The notes beneath the pieces are model-generated. The model did no database searches. It was not told the DNA's origin and worked only from the letters and a program-made list of their open reading frames with translations. This document shows, one piece after another, positions 53,162-62,266 of a stretch of 64,000 bases of DNA (positions are counted from its first letter, which is position 1; every line of letters begins with the position of its first letter). The stretch comes from Syntrophaceae bacterium (GTDB lineage Bacteria; Desulfobacterota; Syntrophia; Syntrophales; Smithellaceae): the NCBI GenBank assembly GCA_016927935.1, contig JAFGLS010000201.1:1-64000 (forward strand), read 5' to 3'. The position numbers were made by a program, and so were the translations under genes.

Positions 53162-54415
53162 TTAAAATTTCCTTTCCTGTTTTAACGGTTGACGCACGCG
53201 TGGTTTATATGTGCCGTCCGCTTTTTCCTTGTCCATAACTTTTTTCAACAACTTAAACATTTTATAGTTCGACGGTTCTTCCTCGTAAAATTTATCCCAT
53301 GCGTAATAATAAAGCGACTGCAATTCTTCCGGTGTCAGCATCTTTGGCTGAAAAACAACTTTTCCACTAGTATAATCGTTCCAGTCATAAGAAAAAATTC
53401 TTTCCGCATTATGCAAATCGTCATATGTTTTGGTATGAGGGAAAGGAGTTAACACAGTGAACTCCGCCATGTCCAGTTCAATTTCGAACAGAAAATCCAC
53501 CATCCTTTTAATATAATCTTCAGAATGATAATCGAGCCCCAGTAAAATGCTGCCCTCCACGGCAATGCCGTAATCGTGATAGCGCTTGATGCGGTTGCGT
53601 ATAAAATCGGAAGTATCGAAAACAGTCTGATAAACAAACCAGGCACCAGCCTGAGCGGCCAGATCCAGCACGGTATCGTCATTTTCTATGGGATGACAGC
53701 ACCACTTTTTTTTCAGTGGAATCATTTCTTTGAATAATTGAATTTCCCAGTTCTTGTCCTGCGCCAGCGAATTATCCACGAGGAAAAGTCTGTTATTATC
53801 AATACTGGTCATCTCTTCAACAACTTTGTCCAAAGGACGGGGACGGAAATTTCTTCCTCCCAGAAAATTAACACAGCAGGGATAACAATTGAACCGGCAG
53901 CCGCGCGATGCGTGTACAAGGTCAACCATCTGCACGCCGCGATAATTGTATTTTTCGCGGTCTAAAATATCACGCCTTGCTGTACCGGCGCTTTCAATGG
54001 ACGGGAAATCCTGCATATAGTTATAAACTTTCTGTAGTCTGCCGTTTTTGAAATCAGAAAACACCTGTTCCATCCGGCCTTCGGCTTCTCCCAGAAAAAC
54101 GCAATCGGCGTGATTTTGCGTTTCTTCAGCGTGCAGCATTGTGGCAATGCCGCCGAAGATCACTTTAATTTTTTTCTTCCGGAATTTATCGGCTACTTCC
54201 CAGGCGCGTTTTATCTGAGCGCTCAGCATAACCGAAATGCCGACAAAATCAGCGGGCTGGTCGAAATCAATCTCCTGAATATTTTCATCTATAAAATCTA
54301 CCTCAACATAATCGGGCAGAGCTGCGGCAAAAACCACCGGCCCGTGCGGCGGCAGAATAAACGGTGTTTGCCGGTCCAGTTTTTCCCATTTCGGATAAAT
54401 CAATTTAAACTTCAT
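53162..54415 (-). CDS. B12-binding-fold radical SAM protein
   Basis: This 417-residue protein has an N-terminal B12-type Rossmann domain (LIYPKWEKLD, ILPPHGPVVFAAALPDYVEVDFIDE, FVGISVMLSAQIKRAWEVA, KVIFGGIATML) and a radical SAM core with CxxxCxxC in SRGCRFNCYPC. It lies three bases upstream of the ammonia lyase, at the head of that operon. It may methylate or otherwise modify the product skeleton; the sequence does not show the substrate. Confidence 0.88.
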   Translation of the reverse strand: MKFKLIYPKWEKLDRQTPFILPPHGPVVFAAALPDYVEVDFIDENIQEIDFDQPADFVGISVMLSAQIKRAWEVADKFRKKKIKVIFGGIATMLHAEETQNHADCVFLGEAEGRMEQVFSDFKNGRLQKVYNYMQDFPSIESAGTARRDILDREKYNYRGVQMVDLVHASRGCRFNCYPCCVNFLGGRNFRPRPLDKVVEEMTSIDNNRLFLVDNSLAQDKNWEIQLFKEMIPLKKKWCCHPIENDDTVLDLAAQAGAWFVYQTVFDTSDFIRNRIKRYHDYGIAVEGSILLGLDYHSEDYIKRMVDFLFEIELDMAEFTVLTPFPHTKTYDDLHNAERIFSYDWNDYTSGKVVFQPKMLTPEELQSLYYYAWDKFYEEEPSNYKMFKLLKKVMDKEKADGTYKPRVRQPLKQERKF

Positions 54416-54697
54416 GTCTTATCTTTTAATAAATTAATTTTAATTCCAATACATTAGCACTATTTACCTGGTTATCCCCCCCCTCTGCTAGCTCTGCGAG
54501 AGGCCCTCACGTTGAAAAACCAAAAACAACCTAGCTGTGTTTACAATATTTTATGATTTCCGCCAATAAAAAATTGTTAAACTTTAACCTAATATGTGGT
54601 ATAAGGCAGAACCAAATAATCCTTAAAAATTTAGCAGAAACTCAAAAAAGAAGAGGCACTATAAATTTTAAAAAATAAAATTTGAGGGAGGTAAAAT

Positions 54698-55612
54698 ATG
54701 GTACAGGTAGATGTTTTCTGGTCTTATGGCCTCGGCGCCAGTTTTGCCGCCGCCGCAACCAGGCAGTTAAAGATGATGGGTTCCCAAAATCAGGATCCCG
54801 GCAAGGTGAGTCCGTTTATCAGTAAATTTTTTATTATATCAATACTTTTCTCGGCATGTATATTCGCTCCCTCCGGACTTTATTTGTTATGGAATTTCCC
54901 CCAGTGGGAAACCATGCAGGTCGCCACATGCCATGAAGACCTTCCGGCGTGGCTGGTGACTATTTTTGCCATAACCAATGTCACACAGGGCATTTTGGGA
55001 TACTGGGTGACAAACAAATTAATTCAGCTCGGTAAAATTCATGCAGCAGGCTTGCAGTTTATCATCGGCCATTTCTGCATGTTTTTTATTCTTCTCTATG
55101 GCTGGGATGGAACGGGCTGGCAGAGATTCCTTTATGATGCCAGTATGACCGGCGTTTTATGGCAGCACCAACCGCAAACATTCACGGTTTTTACCTTCCT
55201 TTTCAGCAATGAATTCTGGACCATTGTGAAGAATTTCTGTACCAGCAATGTATTCTGGACTCTTATCGGGATGGGCGTGATAATGATTCCCGTGTGGCTT
55301 TATTTCATTGTCGCGTGGATAAAGGAAGGCGCAGAGAAAGACCCGTCGTTCCCGAAGGAAAAACTTCCCCAAGGTTTAATGACATACGTTAAAGTACTAG
55401 GAGCCTGCTTTTTCGCGGTATTCGGCATAGCTCTTGTCTCAGCGGGTATCGCTGCCCTTATGGTACACTTCATCGGGTGGATTACTAATACGTTCTGGCT
55501 GGGTTATGTGATCGGACTTCCTCTGTTTATCGTTATCGGCTATTTTGTGATTTACAAAAAGTGCGGTCATCTGCTCGCAAAATCGATTCTGCTGGATGAT
55601 CCGCAAAAATAA
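54698..55612 (+). CDS. Integral membrane protein of unknown function
   Basis: This 304-residue protein has TTTGAGGGAGG before ATG 54698. It is strongly hydrophobic, with about six to seven membrane segments (FFIISILFSACIFAPSGLYLL; LPAWLVTIFAITNVTQGILGYWV; LQFIIGHFCMFFILLYGW; WTLIGMGVIMIPVWLYFIVAW; VLGACFFAVFGIALVSAGIAALMV; FWLGYVIGLPLFIVIGYFVIY). No family is recognised. It directly precedes the old-yellow-enzyme-like gene, but a GC-rich hairpin separates them. Confidence 0.75.
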   Translation: MVQVDVFWSYGLGASFAAAATRQLKMMGSQNQDPGKVSPFISKFFIISILFSACIFAPSGLYLLWNFPQWETMQVATCHEDLPAWLVTIFAITNVTQGILGYWVTNKLIQLGKIHAAGLQFIIGHFCMFFILLYGWDGTGWQRFLYDASMTGVLWQHQPQTFTVFTFLFSNEFWTIVKNFCTSNVFWTLIGMGVIMIPVWLYFIVAWIKEGAEKDPSFPKEKLPQGLMTYVKVLGACFFAVFGIALVSAGIAALMVHFIGWITNTFWLGYVIGLPLFIVIGYFVIYKKCGHLLAKSILLDDPQK

Positions 55613-55633
55613 GTTTTTCGTTTAGTTTTTTCA

Positions 55634-55671
55634 GGCGGCGATAAGAGTATTCCATGTTTCTTACCGCCGCC
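55634..55671 (+). other. Intergenic hairpin between membrane protein and OYE-like genes
   Basis: GGCGGCGATAAG (55634-55645) pairs with CTTACCGCCGCC (55660-55671) with one mismatch. No U run follows, so it may attenuate or process the transcript rather than end it. Confidence 0.45.
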
Positions 55672-55681
55672 TATTAATTAA

Positions 55682-56893
55682 GTGCCTATGACTCAGATAT
55701 TTGAAACTTCTAATATAGGTAGTATAACACTTAAAAACCGCATCATACGGTCGGCAACCGCTGACGGCCTGGCAGACGCGGACGGAAGACCGACAGGGGA
55801 GTTGATAGAGTTTTATAAAAGTCTCGCCCGCGGCGGTGCCGGCGCGATAATCACCGGCTTTACCGGTATTCAGAAAAACGGGAAGGGAAGCACACATCAC
55901 CCGCTGATGCTGGACAGGGATGAGTATATTGACGACTATAAAAAACTAACCGCGGCAGTGCATGAATACAATACGCCGATTATTATTCAGTTGAATCACG
56001 CCGGGCGACAGACAAGAAAGAGGATAACCGGCCTGCCGACAGTCGCTCCGTCAGCCAGAAGAGACCTGTACTTTTTGGAAAAAAGGCCGAAAAAACTGAC
56101 GGATTCGGCAATAGAAGAAATCATAACCAATTTCGCAAAGGCGATAGAAAGGGCAAAGAAAGCCGGCTTTGACGGCGTGCAGCTCCACTGCGCCCACGGC
56201 TTCTTGCTGTCGGAATTCCTGTCGTCCAATATGAATAAAAGAAAAGACCAGGGGGGTGGAACGACAAAAAATAAGTTCCGCATCATAGAACGGATATTCA
56301 CTGAAGCGAGAAAACGCGTCGGCGATTTTCCTATACTGGCAAAAATAAACGCTTATGACACCCGAAAAATGGGGATGCGAACACCCGAGGCAGTGGAAAT
56401 CGCGAAATACCTGCAGGACGCCGGTTGCGCTGCCATTGAAGTATCCTGCGGCGTCGCGAATGACGGATTCATTACGGTGCGGAGCAAAAAGTTTCCCACC
56501 GCGGCAGCCCTTGAATACAGTTACCTGCTGCGATATCTTCCCTTCGTAATTAAAAAATTTATCCAGCCGTTTATTCCCATATTCGTGCCAATTTTCACGA
56601 AGCCTCAGAAGCAACTCGACAACTTTAACGTTCCGGCCGCAGAAGAAATAAAAAAGAATGTTTCCATACCGGTAATCGTTGTCGGGGGAATAAAGAGGCT
56701 AGATGACATTGAAAGAATAATTTTTGAAAACAAGGCCGATTACGTTTCCATGAGCCGCGCTTTTATATGCGAGCCGGACATTGTCAACAAATTTAGAGAA
56801 AAAAAACAGACAGAATCAAAGTGTGTCTCCTGCAACTTCTGCATAACCTGTATCGAAAGCATGCCCTTCAAATGTTTTAATGACACTCGCTGA
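55682..56893 (+). CDS. NADH:flavin oxidoreductase (old yellow enzyme family), single domain
   Basis: This 403-residue FMN TIM-barrel (ITLKNRIIRSATADGLAD, IIIQLNHAGRQTRK, GFDGVQLHCAHGFLLSEFLSSNMN, IPVIVVGGIKRLDD) ends in a cysteine cluster (CVSCNFCITC) like the 4Fe-4S site of enoate reductases, without their FAD domain. The usual Tyr of HGYL is Phe here (HGFL), so proton donation may differ. Start GTG 55682 or ATG 55688; neither has a clear ribosome site. The last residues (NDTR, stop) are encoded at the edge of the repeat tract R8. Confidence 0.88.
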   Translation: MPMTQIFETSNIGSITLKNRIIRSATADGLADADGRPTGELIEFYKSLARGGAGAIITGFTGIQKNGKGSTHHPLMLDRDEYIDDYKKLTAAVHEYNTPIIIQLNHAGRQTRKRITGLPTVAPSARRDLYFLEKRPKKLTDSAIEEIITNFAKAIERAKKAGFDGVQLHCAHGFLLSEFLSSNMNKRKDQGGGTTKNKFRIIERIFTEARKRVGDFPILAKINAYDTRKMGMRTPEAVEIAKYLQDAGCAAIEVSCGVANDGFITVRSKKFPTAAALEYSYLLRYLPFVIKKFIQPFIPIFVPIFTKPQKQLDNFNVPAAEEIKKNVSIPVIVVGGIKRLDDIERIIFENKADYVSMSRAFICEPDIVNKFREKKQTESKCVSCNFCITCIESMPFKCFNDTR

Positions 56894-57115
56894 GAGCAAG
56901 TCCCGATGTATCGGGACGATGCTCGAAGCGGAAGTGGAATTATCCCCGAAGCGTAGTGGAGTGGGATTTGACACTCGCTGATAATGAGACCCGACGAATT
57001 TGAGACGCAGGTCGAATTACCCCTGAACGGAGTGAATGGGGGTAGGTACCTTTTGAAATGCGATGCTAGATGCGTGAGTGGAACTATCCCAGGAGTGCAG
57101 CATAGTGAGATGGCA
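56880..57115 (+). repeat. Family 1 repeat tract R8 (several partial copies)
   Basis: TGACACTCGCTGA occurs at 56880 and again at 56969. The tract also holds TCCCGATGTATCGGGA, GTGGAATTATCCCCGAAGCG, GAGACCCGACGAATTTGAGAC, GTCGAATTACCCCTGAACGG and GGAACTATCCC. It fills the 320-base gap before the PAS-LuxR gene and looks like successive, decayed insertions. Confidence 0.6.
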
Positions 57116-57212
57116 GCATATAAAGAAGAACTATCATCGGATTTAAGCTTCCCACCTGGTAATGTCAGATAATAAAAAAATTCTTTCATTTGGAAAAAAA
57201 CAGAGGAAAAAG

Positions 57213-57863
57213 TCACCGTAAATTCAGTAGTGTGGGAAAAATTTCACTGCGTCGGCGTACACCGATTATCTTACGGATTTCTTTCATGTGGTCTTTTACC
57301 GTGTATTCACTTATGTTCAGTTTCCCTGCTATTTCCCTGTCGGAATGTCCTGTTGATGACAAGACAGCTATTTCCCGCTGTCGGGGAGATAAGCGGTATT
57401 GTTGCATTCTTCCATTAACAAACTCAGGATTCGGCAGCGTCATTTTTAAAAATTTATCATTTTTAAATTTTTTCATTTTTATTTTTCTACTGGAAATATC
57501 AGTAGCATAAGACATGAAGAAAGAATCTTTTCCTATTTTAATAGGTAATACACTAATCAACATATGTAGAACCTCTTGCTTACCGACCTTGAGTTCTAAG
57601 GGAATGTCTTTGGCAAATCCTTGTTTTTTTATTGCATCTATTAACCAATATCTTTGCGTTTGTGAAAAATGTCCGAGTTCCGACGCTTTATGCCCGATTA
57701 TCTTTGTGCGCGGCAATCCCATATATTTTTGGGCAGCTTCATTTACCTCCACATAGGTGCCGTCCTCAACCCTAGTGATAGACACGGGAATTGGCAGTGC
57801 CATGAATAATTTATAGAGAAAGTCTTTTGTGGAATTTTTTAGTTTCTGCTTGCGAGTTTTCAT
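57213..57863 (-). CDS. PAS domain - LuxR-type HTH regulator
   Basis: This regulator of about 216 residues has an N-terminal PAS domain (LFMALPIPVSITRVEDGTYVEVNEAAQKYMGLPRTKIIGHKASELGHF, VLPIKIGKDSFFMSYATDI) and a C-terminal LuxR/FixJ HTH (YRLSPRQREIAVLSSTGHSDREIAGKLNISEYTVKDHMKEI). No receiver domain is present, so a PAS-bound ligand or cofactor is the likely signal. ATG 57863 is taken; an in-frame TTG lies at 57884. Its targets are unknown. Confidence 0.85.
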   Translation of the reverse strand: MKTRKQKLKNSTKDFLYKLFMALPIPVSITRVEDGTYVEVNEAAQKYMGLPRTKIIGHKASELGHFSQTQRYWLIDAIKKQGFAKDIPLELKVGKQEVLHMLISVLPIKIGKDSFFMSYATDISSRKIKMKKFKNDKFLKMTLPNPEFVNGRMQQYRLSPRQREIAVLSSTGHSDREIAGKLNISEYTVKDHMKEIRKIIGVRRRSEIFPTLLNLR

Positions 57864-58115
57864 AACCGAAACCGATATTGGCAAAAATTATATTGAAAAT
57901 TTCCAATAATTCAACCCCCTCTTTATAGGGATTTAATGATTGACTGTCTTTTGTATATGTGCAATAACTTAACCGCAAATAACGCTGTCAGCAACTCAGT
58001 CAAATCAAAACATAGAGTCGTCAATGGTTTAACATATGGAAAAGAAGCCAACATATTATATCTCAGCATCTAAAAATGAAGGCGCATGAGAGGCCGTCGT
58101 AAAAGGGGTTGTTTT

Positions 58116-58496
58116 ATGAGTTCGGAAGTTTCTATTAATTTCCAGGGCGAATATATTCACATTACGCATCAACCGGACTTTAAACTCACGCTGGAAAACC
58201 TGAAAAAATTTTGGACAGAATTATCCAAGGCATGTAAAAAACACAAATGCCTGAAAGCCTTTCATGAAGGCCCTGCCCCTAAAAGAGAGATGAGTTTAAC
58301 GGACGCGTTCCAATCAGGGCAAAAAGTAGCGACATGTATACCAGGGTTGAAGATGGCGATATGCTTTTACGGCTATGTTACTGATGAAACGACTACTTTG
58401 TTCATTAATACTGCCTATAATCGGGGCGTTCAAGTCGAATTTTTTCAAGATAAAAGAGAAGCCCTCGAATGGCTCGGCATAAAAGACACCGACTAA
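58116..58496 (+). CDS. Small STAS/SpoIIAA-like protein, uncertain
   Basis: This protein of about 126 residues starts at ATG 58116 with AAAGGGG upstream; an in-frame ATG at 58086 is also possible. It has SINFQGEYIHITHQPDFKLTLENLKKFWTELSKACKKHKC, an internal GLKMAICFYG and the C-terminal VQVEFFQDKREALEWLGI, whose ending recalls SpoIIAA/STAS-like single-domain proteins. No membrane segment is present. It stands alone on the plus strand between the PAS-LuxR and KS genes. Family membership is tentative. Confidence 0.65.
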   Translation: MSSEVSINFQGEYIHITHQPDFKLTLENLKKFWTELSKACKKHKCLKAFHEGPAPKREMSLTDAFQSGQKVATCIPGLKMAICFYGYVTDETTTLFINTAYNRGVQVEFFQDKREALEWLGIKDTD

Positions 58497-58591
58497 ATCC
58501 ACTGCTCCGATGTTCTATAAATAATCAAAAACTTTTGGTATTAGTTAAAGATTGCCCCATTGATGATCACGAACAATCATTCTCAACGCAG

Positions 58592-59833
58592 TTATTTGCT
58601 AAATATCAGGTAAGCGTATGTGCCGCCGAATGAAATGCCGGCAAGAACCGCTTTTTTAATCTCCAGTACTTTTTTTTCTCCTATAATAAACGGAAGCGGT
58701 TGCGCGGGTTTTGTAAGTCCAACCACTGGCGGCAAAACATTTTTCTCCATAGACAGAGCCAGAGCACAGGCCCTGATGCCACCACCGGAAAAGCTCTCTC
58801 CTGTTGCTCCTTTCAGCGATGTAATTAGCGGCTTTGTCTCCGCCAAAGCAAATATTTCGGCGTAAGTCTGAGCTTCTACGGCATCAAGAATTTTATCGCC
58901 GTTGGCCGCCGCAAAAATAGCCTGAATCTCATTTATTGCGCTATCCGTGTTTTTCAGCGCGCGTCCAAAAGTCAGTTTTATGCCGTCTGTGTTTTGCGGC
59001 CATTCGTTCGGTTTGATTGGTGACGAGCCCATGCCCGCCCCTTGAATTTCACAATAGGGCTTGCGTCCTCTGTCTATCGCCGATTGCAAACTCTCCAGAC
59101 AAATAATTCCGCAGCCCTCTCCCGCTATCATTCCGTTCCGTTCTTCATCAAAGGGACGGCACGCTTCCTTCCCGCGGTTTTGAGGAGAAAGACTGTGAAA
59201 TTTTGTCAGCGACTCATAGAAAAATTTGGATAGGATATCCACGCCACCGGCGAAAATAAAATCGGCAGTGCCGCGCCTGATTTCCGCCATGGCATAGGCA
59301 ATAGCGTTTTCGGCGGAAACAGCGAAATGCGTTATAGTTGTGTTGATGCCGCGAAATCCCAACTCAATGGAAGTATGACTGGCGGCGGCATTCATAACTG
59401 TATTGGGCACTAATAGCGGATTAACTGAAGCGGGTCCCTGAGTAAACAGTGTTGTCAGAAACTGGACGGTTATATCCGTCGCGCCAAAAGCGGTGCCCAG
59501 GATAATGCCGACACGGTCGCGGTTTTCTTCTGTGATTTTGATTCCCGCGTCTTCCAAAGCCAGACGCGCGGACGCCGCGGCCATCAGGGATATTTTATCC
59601 ATCCTTCGCATGTTTTTCACGGAAATAAAATCACGCGGGTTGAAATTGGTAACTTCCGCGCCCAGATGAGATGAAAATGTGCTTGTGTCAAATGATTTAA
59701 TTTCTGCAATGGCTGTTTCGCCGGAAAAAAGACGCTCGCCAAATTCTTCTTTGCCGATTCCCAGAGGAGTCACCGTGCCGATACCGGTTACAACCACATG
59801 CTGGGTGTTTTCCATTTGCTTATTTCTATTCAT
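58592..59833 (-). CDS. Chain-length-factor-like ketosynthase partner (triad lost)
   Basis: This KS-fold protein of about 413 residues (VVVTGIGTVTPLGIGKEEF, PFDEERNGMIAGEGCGIICLE) has lost all three catalytic residues. The Cys position reads HFAVSAENAI (Ala), the HGTGT position reads AAANGDK and the last His position reads KGATGESFSGGGI. That is the pattern of chain-length factors, which pair with an active KS. ATG 59833 has AGGGGTG upstream and lies eight bases before the end of the upstream KS gene, so the two overlap. Confidence 0.9.
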   Translation of the reverse strand: MNRNKQMENTQHVVVTGIGTVTPLGIGKEEFGERLFSGETAIAEIKSFDTSTFSSHLGAEVTNFNPRDFISVKNMRRMDKISLMAAASARLALEDAGIKITEENRDRVGIILGTAFGATDITVQFLTTLFTQGPASVNPLLVPNTVMNAAASHTSIELGFRGINTTITHFAVSAENAIAYAMAEIRRGTADFIFAGGVDILSKFFYESLTKFHSLSPQNRGKEACRPFDEERNGMIAGEGCGIICLESLQSAIDRGRKPYCEIQGAGMGSSPIKPNEWPQNTDGIKLTFGRALKNTDSAINEIQAIFAAANGDKILDAVEAQTYAEIFALAETKPLITSLKGATGESFSGGGIRACALALSMEKNVLPPVVGLTKPAQPLPFIIGEKKVLEIKKAVLAGISFGGTYAYLIFSK

Positions 59834-61070
59834 GGTCAACACCCCTTGCGGAATATCTGCCGAAAATTAACGTGGTGTTGTTTCCCCCAAAGGCGAAGGA
59901 GTTGGAAAGAACGGCCCGTAAATTGGCTTTTCTGAAACCGGAAGTGACATAATCCAAATCACATAGCGGATCACTGTCCTGATAATTGATTGTCGGAGGG
60001 ATAAAGTTGTTATGCAAGGCCAGCACGGAAACAATGCCTTCGAGTGCGCCTGCAGCTCCCAATGTGTGAGCATGCATGGACTTGGTAGAACTTACCGGAA
60101 TAGAATAAGCGCGTCTGCCGAATACCTCCTTGATGGCTTTGGTTTCCATCGCATCGTTGACCGGTGTGGCCGTACCGTGGGCATTGATATAATCAATGTC
60201 ATCAACAGAAAGGCCACTGTCCTTCAATGCCGCTTGCATGGAGCGTATAGCTCCGGAAGCCTGTTCATCGGGAGCGGTCATGTGGAAAGAATCGCAGGTA
60301 ATGCCGTAACCCAAAACCTCGCCGTAAATTTGCGCTCCTCTGTCAATGGCGGATTCAAGCTCTTCGAGAACCATTACTGCCGAGGCTTCGCCCAGCGAAA
60401 GTCCGGCGCGGTTTTTGTCAAATGGCCGGCAGGTGGCGGTATCAACCGACTTCAGCGCGTTAAAGGCGGCATAGGTCAGTTGACACATGGGCTCCACGCC
60501 CCCCGCCAAAATGATAGAGGCGTGGCCGCTCATAATTAAGTCACGGGCATAACCGATGGCGGTTGCACCTCCGGAGCAGGCTGTCATAAAGGTTGTCTTT
60601 GGCCCCGTAAAACCGAAAGAGGAGGCAATACGGTCAACGGAAGAAGCACAAAACAAAGAGGAAAATGTGGAAAACTTTGCTTTCCTGCCATCATTTTTCA
60701 AGAAATCAGCGTAGAACTTTTCCGCTTCTAAAAGACCACCAGCGCCGCCACCGACGACTACGCCGATTTGTTCTTTCAGTTCTTCCGGCGACGGACAAAT
60801 CCCGGCATCCCGCAGGGCTTCCAACGTTGCGGCAAAAAAAAGCTTGTCCGCCCGCGACATCCTTTTAATAGAAAAATCTCCGGGGATGTAATCATGAGCA
60901 ATAAAATTTCTTATCTGACCGCCTGTGTCAGAGCGGAATCCTGATGTATCAAAAAGATCAATCTCCCGTATGCCGCAGACGCCTTCCTTTAGAGCCCGCA
61001 TAAAATCCGGGACTTTATTGGAAATAGCATTTAAAGTCCCCATTCCGGTAATAACAACACGTTTTTTCAA
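59826..61070 (-). CDS. Beta-ketoacyl-ACP synthase II-type (active partner)
   Basis: This 414-residue KS has the intact triad: Cys in FMTACSGGATAIGYARD, His in INAHGTATPVND and His in KSMHAHTLGAAGALE. With the downstream triad-less protein it forms a KS/CLF pair, the arrangement used for polyene chain extension in aryl polyene and type II polyketide systems. It is the first gene of the pair and has the opposite orientation to the REC/HD-GYP gene. Confidence 0.94.
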   Translation of the reverse strand: MKKRVVITGMGTLNAISNKVPDFMRALKEGVCGIREIDLFDTSGFRSDTGGQIRNFIAHDYIPGDFSIKRMSRADKLFFAATLEALRDAGICPSPEELKEQIGVVVGGGAGGLLEAEKFYADFLKNDGRKAKFSTFSSLFCASSVDRIASSFGFTGPKTTFMTACSGGATAIGYARDLIMSGHASIILAGGVEPMCQLTYAAFNALKSVDTATCRPFDKNRAGLSLGEASAVMVLEELESAIDRGAQIYGEVLGYGITCDSFHMTAPDEQASGAIRSMQAALKDSGLSVDDIDYINAHGTATPVNDAMETKAIKEVFGRRAYSIPVSSTKSMHAHTLGAAGALEGIVSVLALHNNFIPPTINYQDSDPLCDLDYVTSGFRKANLRAVLSNSFAFGGNNTTLIFGRYSARGVDHE

Positions 61071-61195
61071 GTCAAATCCCTGTGTTAAAGCTTTAAAGAA
61101 TATTTTTTGACCAGCTGAAACTTAAATTGACGTCACTTAAAAGTCAAATAAATATTGGCCATACCGCGTAAATTTCTATCACTTTTTTTCTTCTC

Positions 61196-61223
61196 TTGAC
61201 ATAATAAAAAAATAAGTTAATCT
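61196..61223 (+). promoter_or_regulatory. Putative sigma-70 promoter of the REC/HD-GYP gene
   Basis: TTGACA at 61196-61201, 16-base spacer, TAATCT at 61218-61223; the gene starts 33 bases downstream with AAGGAG. Confidence 0.5.
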
Positions 61224-61255
61224 TACGGCAATTTCCTTTCCAAGGAGTCTGCTCT

Positions 61256-62266
61256 ATGAAGGATCAATCTCTTCAGATATTAATGGTTAATGATTTACAG
61301 GATGACGTATTTCCTTTAATCCATCAAATTACAAAAGGTGGATACAGTCTGATACATGATCGAGTTAACGACTTTAACTCGATGAAAAAAGCCCTTCAAA
61401 AAAAGCAGTGGGATATAGTAATTTGCAATCACAAAATGGATAAATTCAATGTCTCGTCCGCCATAGACTTACTAAAGGAGTCTAAAGCCGATATCCCTCT
61501 TATAATTGTATCCGGCACTGCCGATGAAGAAGCAGCTGAAGAATTTATGCGTTTGGGTGCCAGGGATTATATTACGAAGAACAACTTGTCGCGTCTTTGT
61601 CCCGTAATTGAAAGAGAATTAGACGCCGCAGAAATTAGAGAAAAGTGCAAATGGATGGAAAAAGAACTCGAACAGACAATTGATAATTTCCAGTATGTTT
61701 TTAGTATTACCATGCAACTTATTGTCTCAGCCATTGAAGCCAGGGAGCCATATAAAAAAGGCCATCAACTCCGCTCCGCGAATCTGGCCTGCGCTATAGC
61801 GGAGGAAATTGGACTAAATCAGGAGATAATACAGGGGTTACGCGTGGTGAGTTCTATTTATGATATTGGAAATTTGACCATCCCTGCGGAGATATTGGCC
61901 AAACCCTCCAAATTGACCGACATCGAATATTCCCTTGTTAAAGAACACCCGCAGAGTGGATATGAAATATTGAAGAATGTGGAAACTTCCTGGCCTTTGG
62001 CGCAAATTGTACAACAGCATCATGAACGAATGGATGGTTCCGGCTATCCCCAAAACCTGAAGGGAGATGATATTCTAATGGAAGCCCGTATTCTGGCCGT
62101 TTCCGACGTGGTGGAATCAATGGCTTCTGCTCGTCCACACCGCTTGGCTTTAGGAATTGATACCGCTCTTGAAGAAATAAAGAAAAAGAGGGGAATTCTT
62201 TATGACAGTGCCGTAGCAGATGCCTGCCTGAATTTATTTTATGAAAAAGGATATCAGTTTTCTTGA
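61256..62266 (+). CDS. Degenerate REC domain - HD-GYP domain protein
   Basis: This 336-residue protein has a REC-like N-terminus (residues 1-125) where the phospho-acceptor Asp is Asn58 (WDIVICNHKMDKF), while the conserved Lys is kept in DYITK. An HD-GYP domain spans about 150-336. The HD pair reads IYDIGNLTIP (Tyr202-Asp203 instead of His-Asp) and the usual Lys of HDIGK is Asn, but VQQHHERMDGSGYP is intact. HD-GYP proteins hydrolyse c-di-GMP; this one may bind without full catalysis. AAGGAG precedes ATG 61256. Confidence 0.88.
   Translation: MKDQSLQILMVNDLQDDVFPLIHQITKGGYSLIHDRVNDFNSMKKALQKKQWDIVICNHKMDKFNVSSAIDLLKESKADIPLIIVSGTADEEAAEEFMRLGARDYITKNNLSRLCPVIERELDAAEIREKCKWMEKELEQTIDNFQYVFSITMQLIVSAIEAREPYKKGHQLRSANLACAIAEEIGLNQEIIQGLRVVSSIYDIGNLTIPAEILAKPSKLTDIEYSLVKEHPQSGYEILKNVETSWPLAQIVQQHHERMDGSGYPQNLKGDDILMEARILAVSDVVESMASARPHRLALGIDTALEEIKKKRGILYDSAVADACLNLFYEKGYQFS

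Noticed and set aside
56740..57216. 158-residue minus-strand frame
   Set aside because: It reads through repeat tract R8 and the 3' end of the OYE-like gene; no ribosome site or known motif.
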